From the NCBI GenBank assembly GCA_028554795.2, contig CM068842.1, positions 48,691,574 through 48,755,573 on the forward strand: 64,000 nt of DNA. The letters run 5' to 3'. This document shows, in pieces, positions 35,601 through 47,600 of this stretch. The notes below the pieces were generated by a model. That model was not told the DNA's origin. It saw only the letters and a list, made by a program, of their open reading frames with translations, and made no database searches. Numbering within the stretch: the first letter of the stretch is position 1; each line of letters starts with the position of its first letter. The position numbers and the translations under genes were made by a program. Origin of the DNA: Sinohyriopsis cumingii. Taxonomy: Eukaryota > Mollusca > Bivalvia > Unionida > Unionidae.

Positions 35601-38600
35601 AGATTTTAAGTAATTTTGGATTGCTTGGTCACTTAACTATTTAGAAAGAAAATTAAAAAAAAAATTTATTATGGTCAGTACTCCACATTTTAGAAGTGCT
35701 CACCCTTAAAACTTTTGAAATACTCTGCCTTTTCCTATTCTTTAGTACAATGACACCCATTCATCTGGTCACTTTCGTTTCAGTCCATTATTTATTTATA
35801 TATTAGCTAGAAATCCAGATTTACAAAGCATAGCAGAGGAAATATTTTCAGAAATGGTTACCTGAATCCTAAGACATTCATAAAAACAGTCTGGATTGAC
35901 AAGAATCCACATTCTATGAAAATTAACAATAATTCTTCAATCTCTTGGCTTATTGCTTCACTATTATGTTGATATCTTTAATGCTGTAATTATATTGTAA
36001 TGTTCAAGAATTTTTTCCAGACCTATATTTTGTTCTAAAAATACGTGTTGGCAGGTATAACATTGTTTAATCACAAAATATTTAGACTGAAATCCCTAGT
36101 TCACGCACATCTCATTCAGATTTAAAAATCATACATATGACTTAAAATATGTTATTTAATCCAAATCCATCAGACAAACTTGACAATGGTTTATATTGAA
36201 GTAAATAATTGGAAATCTGAGTTTGTAGTCAAAATTTCAGAAAGTTTGTCTGATCCCATGCGTTGAATGTTTTTCCATTGTAGGGGAGGTTATCAAGCTT
36301 CAGAATCATTTACGTCTGCTACGAGAAGAATATGTCAAGCTACAGAAGCGTCTTGCAGAAGTGGAGAAGAAGTACCAGATTGCCATGGCATCCAGTGGAC
36401 AGGGGGAAGAAAACAGTTTTGTTGCCAGACTTATTAAGATTATAGCAGATTTGTTCAATAAGGAACTCTACAGGTATATATTGATATGAGTGATGAGCAA
36501 TTTAAATTTCTGTTATAATGCAGTATGTAGTTATGATTATCTGATGACCAGCTCTTCTGTTATATAACCATGCAATTGCCTGATGACCAACTTTGTGTAC
36601 TATATAACCATGCAATTGTCTGATGACCAGCTTTGTGTACTATATAGGTGGCACTCCATATTTTGTATAGGGTTAGAATTTGAAAGAAAAAGAATTTCCC
36701 CAGTTTTCCTCACTGGTTGTACTGGCTATTTAAAAAAGACCTTGTATATCTTAGGTATTGTTCAAAAGAACCTTTAATTCCCTTTATTTTGGTGTATGAT
36801 TGATGGTTGTAATATGAGTTATAGAGTATACAGCTTGGTCTTACTCCAGATGTACACCTTTCCAAAAACTGTTAACTCCACTTGGTCATTTTCACTTCCT
36901 GAACTTCAGAGGTAGATTGTAAAAAAAGAAAGAGCCAATAACTATTTTTTACATTTTATATATTTGGTAATTCATTGATTGCACTTTCAGAAGCTAATAT
37001 TGTCTTGTTGAGAAAAATTCATTTTCCTTATTTTAATAGGTGCTAAAGATAGTGTACTTTAGACTAATTTAGGCTGATTTTTCTAGCACAAGGTAGCAGT
37101 CATTTAGCATTGTGCTTAGATCATGTATAATTTCCATAAGTACAGTATCCAAAGAAACGTCAGCCACATTACATTAAAGGAGCATAGAGGAATGTCAACA
37201 TTCTCTCCACTGTGCATGTTTCAAATGCAGACAACCTCACTTTACATATGTCACTCTCAAAAGTACATAATAACTGGTGAGCACAGGTATTATTATTGTA
37301 TGATTTAGGTTTAATCGTATGGCTGAAAAATTTAAGTTACAAGCATCAAAACAGTCCTTTTTAACAATTCTCCTGTATATTCCCCCACAGAACAATATTT
37401 ATTGATGTCAGAGTCTCACACAAGCCTAGCCCCCCACCCATGATGAAAAATGAGCTATTTTAAAAATGCACATTACATTTTGTCAACATAGTAACCAATA
37501 TTATGCTGAAAGACAAGAACATGAAACTTGCCAGAATTATTCCTGAGATGTCACCAATAAATTTTACAGTTTGAAAAGGGATTGAACAGATGCAGTTCAT
37601 GAAGGTCAAAGGTCAGATGTTAAAATATTTGCTGATTGTTTAATATGGAAGAATACAAATTTGCTTTGTCATCATTTATCTTTTAATTTCATTGCAAATA
37701 AATGAAAAGAAACATTTTCACTATATATTTCTTTTACTTAATGTAACAGTTTTAAAATTTAAGTTGGCTGAATTTAAGTTGACTTCATTCCTATATTATA
37801 AGACTTCTAATTTCCTTATAATTAAGGTCACTACTCATACAATACTGCCTCAAGGTATATTATGGAAGCACAAGCAAAATAAGCATAATTAGCTTATTTT
37901 CCTACATACTATCAATGTTAATGTACCATTTTGTTTAGAGCATCATACACAATGATATGAAAATAAGAAAAATATTGAATACATTTTCATATTTGTATTA
38001 AGATGGTGCATTACAGTTCCATATTTTGTATAGGGTTAGAAGTTTAAAGAAAAAGAATTTCCACTGGTTTCCTCACTGGTTATACTGGCTATTTAGAAAA
38101 GACCTTATATATGTTAGGTGTTTTTCAAAGAACCTTTAATTCCCATTATTTTGGTGTATGATTGATGGGTGTGATATGGGTTATAGAGTATGCAGCTTGG
38201 CCTTACTCCAGATGTGCACTTTTAAATAAAAAATATTAGCTCCACTTGGTCATTTTCACTTCCAGAACTTCAGAGGTAAATTGTTAAAAAAAGAGCTGAT
38301 AACTTTTTATATTTTATGTACTTGGTTATTCATCCATTGCACTTTCAGAAGCTGGTATTGTCTAGTTGAGCAAAGTTCATTTTCCCTATTTTAGTAGGTG
38401 CTAAAGATAGTGTACTTTAGACTAATTCAAACTGATATTTTTTTAGCACAATGGAGCAATCATTTTATTTTGCAGTGTGTTTAGATCATGTACAGTTTCC
38501 ATAAGTACAATATTCAAAGAAATGTCAGCCACATTACATCAAAGTAGCACAGAGGTATGCCGACATTCTCTCCATTGTGCATGTTTCAAATGCAGACAAC

Positions 38601-41600
38601 TTCACCTTACATATTTCACTCACTCAAAAGTACATAATAACTGGTGAGTGCCCCCATAATGAGCCTGATCATGCAATTGCCTGATGACCAACTTTGTGTA
38701 TTAAATAACCATGTAATTGCCTGATGACCAACTTAGTGTACAATATACCATGCAATTGTCTGATGACCAAGTTTGTTTACTATATAACCATGCAATTGTC
38801 TGATGACCAACTTAGTGTACTATATAACCAAGCAATTGCCTGATGACCAGCTTTGTGTACTATATAACTATGCAATTGTCTGCTGATCAACATTGTGTAC
38901 TATATAACCATGCAATTGTCTGATGACCAACTTAGTGTACTATATAACCAAGCAATTGCCTGATGACCAGCTTTGTGTACTATATAACTATGCAATTGTC
39001 TGCTGATCAACATTGAGTACTATATAACCATGCAGTTGTTTGATGACCAACTTTGTGTACTATATAGCCATGCAGTTGTCTGATAACCATGTTGTGTACT
39101 ATATAGCCATGCAATTGTCTGATGACCAGCCTTGTCTGCTATATAACCATGCAATTGTCTGCTGACCAACAATGTGTACTATATAACCATGCAACTGTCT
39201 GATGACCAACTTTGTATACTGCATAACCATGCAATTACCTGATCAGATTTTTGTAGTATATAACCATGCAATTGTCTGATGACCAGCTTTGTGTACTATA
39301 TAACCATGCAATTGCCTGATGATCAACCATGTGTACTGTATAACCATATAATAGTCTAATGACCAGCTTAGTGTACTATATAACCATGCAATTACCTGAT
39401 GACCAGATTTGTGTACTAAATAATCAAGCAGTTGCCTGATGACCAACTTTAGTGTACTATATAATCATGCAATTATCTGATGACCAACTCTGACCAACTT
39501 TGTTACTATATAACCATGCATTTGCCTGATGATCAACCATGTGTACTATATAACCATGTAATTATCTGATGACCAACTTTGGGTACTATATAACCATGCA
39601 ATTGTCTGATGACCAACTTTGTGTACTATATAACCATGCAATTGTCTAATGACTAACTTTATGTACTACATAATCATGCAATTATCTGATGACCAGCTCT
39701 TACCAACTTTGTTACTATATAACCATGCATTTGTCTGATGACCACCTTTGTATACTATGTAACCATCAATTGTCTGATGACCAACTTTGCGTACTATATA
39801 ACCATGCAATTGCCTGATGATCAACCATGTGTACTATATAACCATGTAATTGTCTGATGACCAACTTTGTCTACTATATAACCATGCAGTTGTCTGATGA
39901 CCAACATTGTATACTATATAACCATGCAATTGTCTGATGACTAACTTGATGTACTACATAATCATGCAATTATCTGATGACCAACTCTGACCAACTTTGT
40001 TACTATATAACCATGCATTTGCCTGATGACCAACTTCGTATACTATGTAACCATCAATTGTGTGATGACCAACTTTTTGTACTCTATAACCATGCAATTG
40101 CCTGATGATCAACCATGTGCACTATACAACTATGTAATTGTCTGATGACCAACTTTGTGTCCAATATAACCATGCAGTTGTCTGATGACCAACTTTGTGT
40201 ACTATATAACCATCAATTGTCTGATGACCAACTTTGTGTACTATATAACTATCAATTGCCGGATGATCAACCATGTGTACTATGCAACCATGTAATTGTC
40301 TGATGACCAACATTATGAACTATATAACCATGCAATTACCTGATGACCAGCTTTGTGTACTATATAACTATGCACTTGCCTGATGATCAACTGTGTGTAC
40401 TATATAACCGTGCAATTACCTGATGACCAACTTAGTGTACTATATAACCATGTAGTTTTCTGATGACCAACTTTGTGTACTATATAACTATGAAATTGCC
40501 CGATGACCAACTTAGTGTACTATATAATCATGCAATTATCTGATGACCAACTCTGACCAACTTTGTTACTATATAACTATGCAATTGTCTAATGACCAAC
40601 TTTGTGCACTATATGACCATGCATTTGCCTGATGACCAACTTTGTATACTATGTAACCATGCAATTATCTGATGACCAACTTTGTGTACTACATAACCTT
40701 GCAGTTGCCTGATGATCAACTGTGTGTGCTATATAACCATGTAATTGTCTGATGGCCAACTTTGTGTACTGTATAACCATGCAATTGTCTGTTGACCAAC
40801 TTTGTATACTATGTAACCATGCAGTTGTCTGATGACCAACTTTGTGTATTATATAACCATGCAGTTGCCTGATGATCAACTGTGTGTACTATATAACCAT
40901 GTAATTGTCTGATGGCCAACTTTATGTACTGTATAACCAAGCAGTAGCTTGATGACCAGCTTTGTGTACTATATAATCATGCAATTGTCTGATGACCAAC
41001 TTAGTGTACTATATAACCATGTAGTTTTCTGATGACCAGCTTTGTGTACTATATAACTATGAAATTACCTGATGACCAACTTAGTGTACTATGTAATCAT
41101 GCAATTATCTGACGACCAACTCTGACCAACTTATATAACTATGCAATTGTCTAATGAACAACTTTGTGCACTATATGACCATACATTTGCCTGATGACCA
41201 ACTTTATATACTATGTAACCATGCAAATGTCTGATGACCAACTTTGTGTACTATATAACCATGTAATTGTCTGATGGCCAACTTTATGTACTGTATAACC
41301 AAGCAGTTGCTTGATGACCAGCTTTGTGTACTAAATAACCATGCAATTGCCTGATGACCAACTTAGCATACTATATAATCACGCATTTGTCTGGTGACCA
41401 ACCTTATGTACTACATAACCATGCAGTTATCTGATGACCAACTCTGACCAACTTTGTTACTATATAACTATGCAATTGTCTGATGACCAACTTTGTATTC
41501 TATATAACCATGCATTTGCCTGATGATCAACTGTGTGTACTATATAGCCATGTAATTGTCTGATGACCAACTTTGTGTACTATATAACCATGTAATTGTC

Positions 41601-44600
41601 TGATGGCCAACTTTATGTACTGTATAACCAAGCAGTTGCTTGATGACCAGCTTTGTGTACTATATAACCATGCAATTGCCTGATGATCAACTGTGTGTAC
41701 TATATAACCATGCAATTGTCTGATGACTAAATTTGTTTACTATATAACCATGCAATTATCTGATGACCTACTCTGACTAACTTGGTGTGCTGTATACCCA
41801 TGCAATTGCCTGATGACCAGCTTTGTGTATTATATAACCATGTAATTGCCTGATGACCAGCTTTGTTTACTATATACCCATGCAATTGTCCGATGACCAA
41901 CTTTGGGTACTATATAACCATGCAATTGTTTGATGACCAACTCTTCTATTATATAACCATGCAGTTGTCAGATGGCCAACTTTGTTGTTGTTGTAAGGTT
42001 TAATGCCATTTTTCAGCACACGATAGACTATGCATGGCGGCCAGTATTAATGGTGGAGGAAAACCATGGAAAGAACCACTGACCCATGAGAAGCTACTGG
42101 TAAGCTTTCTCACATACCCACATTAGCCAGATCTGAAACTCAAACCCACACAGACAGAGGTGAGATGGCAGTGATCTGTAATGGAGAGTGCTTTAGACCA
42201 CTTGGCCACTCGGGGTCCCGCCAACTTTGTGTGCTATATACCTGTGCAATTGTCTGATGACCAACTTTGTGACACCGCTCCGGTGGTCTAGTGGTTAGAG
42301 TGTCTGCCTTGGCAGCTATAGGTCGTGGGGTTATTCCATGGCTGAGTCATACCAAACACTTTCAAAAATGGTACTAACAGCCGCTAGGCGCTCAGCGTTA
42401 AGAGGTTAATGTTAGGACTGGTCGGCCTGGTGTCAGGATAATGTGACTGGGTGGGACATCATGCTACATGCCTGTGACATGATGCCCCAGTGATAGACAT
42501 CACTATAAACTGCCACACTGCAGACATCATAGCGATATGACTGAAAAATTGTTAAGGCTACATTAAAAATACTAATCACACACATACACACGCACCAACT
42601 TTGTGTACTATGTAACCATGCAATTGCCTGATGACCAAGATTGTTTATTATATAGCGATGCAGTTGTCCAATGACCAACTTTGTTGTTGTTATTGTTGTT
42701 ATAGGGTTTAACGCCATTTTTCAGCACAAGATAGGCTATACATGGCGGCCAGTATTAATGGTAGAGGAAGAACCGGGAAAACCCCGGAAAGAACCACCGA
42801 CCCATGAGAAGCTACCAGCAAGCTTTGTCACATATCCACATTTGCTGAACCCGAGACTCGAACCCACGCAGACAGAGGTGAGGACCAACTTTGTATACTC
42901 TATAACCATGCAATTATCTGATGACCAAATCTGACCATCTGACCAACTTTGTGTGCTATGTACCCATGTAATTGTCTGATAACCAGCTTTGTGTACTATA
43001 TATAACTATGTAAATGCCTATGACCAACTTTGTGTACTATATAACCATGTAATTGTCTGATGACCAGCTCTTCTGTTATGTAACCATGGACTTGTCTGAT
43101 GACCAACTTTGTTTACTATATACCCATGCAATTGCCTGATGACCAGCTTTGTGTACCATTTAACTATGCAATTGTCTGATGACCAGCTCTTCTGTTATAT
43201 AACCATGTGATTATCTGATGACCAACTGTTGTCTTACATAATCATGCAGTTGCCTGATGACCAGCTTTGTATACCATGTAACCATGCAACTGCCTGATGA
43301 CCAATTTTGTGTACTATATTACCTATGCAACTAATTGCCTTATATTTTACTTTTCATACTTTATATTTTTCAGTGATATACAGATTAAGCTGGAGGGTTC
43401 AAAGAGTATACATGCTCATAGATTTGTTCTGGCTGCTCGTAGTGAACACTGGGGAGTCCCAGATTTATCTCAAGTTTCTACATTAGACTTCACAGGTATA
43501 CTGCATATAGTCTGCATAAGAATCATTAATTAAAAAAGGATATTTAATATTTTATTTATGTTAAATGATGGATCATCTTCTGAGAGTATCGTCAGATCTG
43601 CAAAGTATAAAATTAGAAGGTTTAAAAATGACCATTTGTAAAAAAAAAGAAGTTTGAACAGCAAACAAGGCTGCAAAACCAAAGTTCATTATGACACAGG
43701 ATCAGAATAAATAGAATGACGGCATCTACAGTAGGAGAGATTACAGATGCCGCAAATATCCCACAATGTTAGTGCGAAGATTAAAATTTGTAAGAAATAT
43801 TAGAACTGTAACTGTGCACCAAGGGTTGACAACAGAACCTGAAGCAGCAAAAGCCTATGCAATACACACAAAAAAATAAAAAAATTAACCTCTATCCTTG
43901 TGGAGTGATTGCAAATTTTTGGTGTCCTTGGTTTGCTGCAAGTCCAGACCTTTCGATTTATTAGAAATTAATTGTCCACTGGTTGTCAGTGTCCTAGAGG
44001 TCAAATATCTGGCTAAAGTACAAAGTGGAGTATTTAAGTTGAAAAAAAAATTCACAAGTACTATTACTAAAATTTGAAACAGCTTGCAGTTACTGGATTA
44101 CAGTGATGTGATCTTTTGATCTGGTGTCAAAATGATCAGCATTTAGAAAAAATATATTTCAACCAAGCCATCTGGCAACAAGTATAAGACAAATTTGATG
44201 ACTTTTGTTTCAACTACTATTTGTAACAAGGATCTTTAAGGTCCAGCATTTGACTGTGCTTGCACAATGGGACCTCTAAAATTTGCAAGCAAACAGGCAA
44301 CAGACCAGAGTTGATTTATTGAACCAGTTAGTGAAAGGGAAATTGGAGAATCAAATAAACGATTTTCTTTTATGTTTCTGTTCATACGTTCAATGTGAAT
44401 CCTAAGTTTTGCAATTTGCTGTGTTTTTTTCAAGTTTGCCAATACTGAACTGCCTTTTAATGCTTAGAAAATCAGATATATGCAGTGTAATACCCTTTTC
44501 AGCCAAACTTTTACGAATAGTGAAACCTTTGTCTGCTGTGACATCATCCCCACGTTCTAGAAAATCAAGTGAATCAGATAATTTTGCAATTTCTACATCA

Positions 44601-47600
44601 GACATGCAACCAGTATAAAGTGAAGATATGAAAGTTATTGCTCCATGAGGTGCAATACCCAAAAGATGTGTTGACGTTTTTGTTATTTGAAAATGGCTAG
44701 GAATTAAGTACAAGGGATGAAGGTTGTTGAGTTCTGTATCAGTACAATCAATTACAACCCAGGCGGATGGCTCTGAAACTTTCTGGCATTAATTTTTGAA
44801 CTACCTCTCTTGGTAACCAAATAGGAATGGCACTAAGAACAAAATATAGAAAGTTAGCCAAAGTGACTGTTTTATGGTTTACAGTTGCCAAAGAACAATT
44901 GAATCTAACACTGTGATCCTGTTTAAGAAGACCAGCTTTTAAATGACAAAGAAACATGAACAATTCATCTATAAGGAGCATACTACATTTTCTGCCTGCC
45001 AGACTAACAGTTTCACTATATTTGTAATAGGCAATCTGTATGATTGGAGCTGATGGTTGAATACAAGTAAAGAAAGCAGTAAATATGTCATAGGAGGAGC
45101 AACCTGTATGAAATAATATAAGAGAGTTGTCACTTGAAAACCTATTTAAGCCAAAATGTTCTTTTTGCAATTGTTTTTTTTAGCCTATCACATTCTTCTG
45201 ATTTATGCAGAAGTTTCTCATCCAGCATTTGTGGATTGTTCTTAAGCCTCATTAGGCATTTGACGTCTGTGTCAACTAACAGATCTATCTCAGTCACATC
45301 AGTATCCAGTCTATTCAGGATTTGACGTCTGCGTCAACCAATAGATCTATCTCATTCACATCAGTATCCATTCTTTTATGGATTTGACATCTGTATCAAC
45401 CAAGAGATCTATCTCAGTCACATCAGTATCCATTCTTTTATGGATTTGACATCTGTATCAACCAAGAGATCTATCTCAGTCACATCAGTATCCATTCTGT
45501 TAAGGATTTGACGTCTGTGTCAACCAACATATCTTAGTCACATCAGTATCCATTCTGTTAAATGAAAAATGCATCCTTGTACAATCCAACAATATTTATA
45601 GCATTATAATGTTAGCCAAACACTAACATATTTCATCTGCTGTATCTACAATTACCTATGATGTAATTATGCTTCTTTTAAATTACCTGGCTATATTGTA
45701 GTTTTTTATTAGCTATGTCATTAAATGTTGTGTTCAGTTAACAGCATATGAAAATCTATTTTCTTGTTTATTTTTCCCTCTCATTCTACAAAACATGTTC
45801 TTAATTAACTTTTAGAAACTGTAAGTGGCACTTCAGAAGCAAGCAGTTTTCTTTTTAAGGGTCTCCTGGGTGTTTTTTCACTGCTGCAATCAAAGATTGA
45901 TGGCACTGCTTAGCGGCATAGTCTTTTTCCTATTGGTGTCCATGACTTGTAATCTTCCTTTGTAAATTGTTTTGAACACATGATTGTTGACTTTTAACCT
46001 AGTCAGTGTGAATAAACAAACTATGTTGCATAAAAAGACTAATACACAATACTAAGAAGAAATATTTAAGGCCTTTACTAAATATTACTATTTAGTAGTA
46101 ACTGAAATTTTTTAAAAATGTAAAAGAGAACAAGTCTTTAAAATGAAGAACTTTTATAGCTGAATAATAGTAAAGAGAGCTGGAGATTTTAAATAAAATT
46201 AAATAAAAAACATTACTTCATATTTCAAAACCATATTCAAAATTTTATTTAAACAAGAGTAAAATTTGGATATAATTTAGAAAACTCACTTGAAAGAGTG
46301 GATCTTGATCTCTTCTCTTAGTTATTCATAGCTTTTTCAATGTAGACTCTTCTGATTTGAATGAAAATGAAGTGTTGGATCATATCATGAATCTGACATA
46401 CAGTGGGGCATACAAGAATGCAGTGCTGATTTTCTGCTAGTATTACTTTTGGCATCCATAACTTAAGCAGTTTCTGCTACAGCTTGCTAAGTTAGCCTTG
46501 TTTTAGCAATGGAATGTCAGGCATGCATATAATTTGAGAGAGGTCTGTCGTTGTTTACACTCTAGTTCATGATATGTAGATGTAACATGTTGCAATACAT
46601 TACCAGCAGTAAGATCACATGCATTACATTCCCAATAATATCACATGTATTACATTCCCAATAATATTACATACATTACATTACCAATAGTGAAACTGCA
46701 TGCATTACACTACCAAAAATAAGATTACTTGTATTATATTGCTAATAATAAGAACATGTGTATTACATTACCAGTAAAGACCATATGTATTACATTGCCA
46801 ATAATAATAAGAGTACATGTATTACATAGCCAATAATAAGATCATGTGTATTACATTACCAATAAGACCACATGAATTACATAGCCAATAATAAGATTAC
46901 ATGTATTACATTGCAAATAATATCACATGTATTACATTACCAACAATAAGATCATATATGTTAAATTACCATTAAGACCACATGTATTACGTTGACAATA
47001 ATAATATTACATACATTATATTGCCAATATTATAACCACATGCATTACGTTACCAAAAATAAGATAACATATATTACATTGCCAATAATGAGATTACATA
47101 TAGTACATTATCAATAATAAGATTTAATGTATTACATTACCAATAATAAGATCACATATATTACACTGCCAGTAATAAGATCACATGCATTACATTACCA
47201 AGAATGAGATTACAACCATTACATTACCAATAATAATATTACATGTATTATAGTACCAGTAATATAACCACATGCATTACATTACCAATTAAAAGATCAC
47301 ATGCATTACATTACCAATAATGATACCAATAATGATATTACAAGCATTACATTACCAATAATAATATTGCATGTATTACATTACCAGTAATAAGATCAAA
47401 GACATTATATTGCCAATACTATAACCACATGCATTACATTACCAATAATAACATCACATGTATTACATAACAACACTAATAAGGTACATGTGTTAGATTT
47501 CCAGTGATGAGATCACATACATTACATTATCAATAATAAGATTATATGTATTACATACCAATAATAAGATCACATGTATTACATACCAATAATAAGATCA

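Larger units (their letters stand above)
38671..43338. repeat. 40-bp satellite array in ANKFY1 intron 2
   Basis: The monomer is ATATAACCATGCAATTGTCT plus GATGACCAACTTTGTGTACT, repeated roughly a hundred times with point changes and small indels. Three SINEs interrupt it (41985-42219, 42272-42593, 42685-42882). A longer variant with a partial internal duplication (GACCAACTCTGACCAACTTT) recurs at about 39483, 39690, 39980, 40549, 41116, 41441, 41768 and 42922, marking a higher-order structure. Open stretches in it (40 is not a multiple of 3, so 120-bp periodic frames) are repeat artefacts, not genes. The array ends about 35 bp before exon 3. Confidence 0.97.

Noticed and set aside
39243-41715. 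Open minus-strand frames reading HGYIVHKVGHQ-like repeats
   Set aside because: They are translations of the 40-bp satellite; a 120-bp frame period keeps them open by chance, with no splice or start context.
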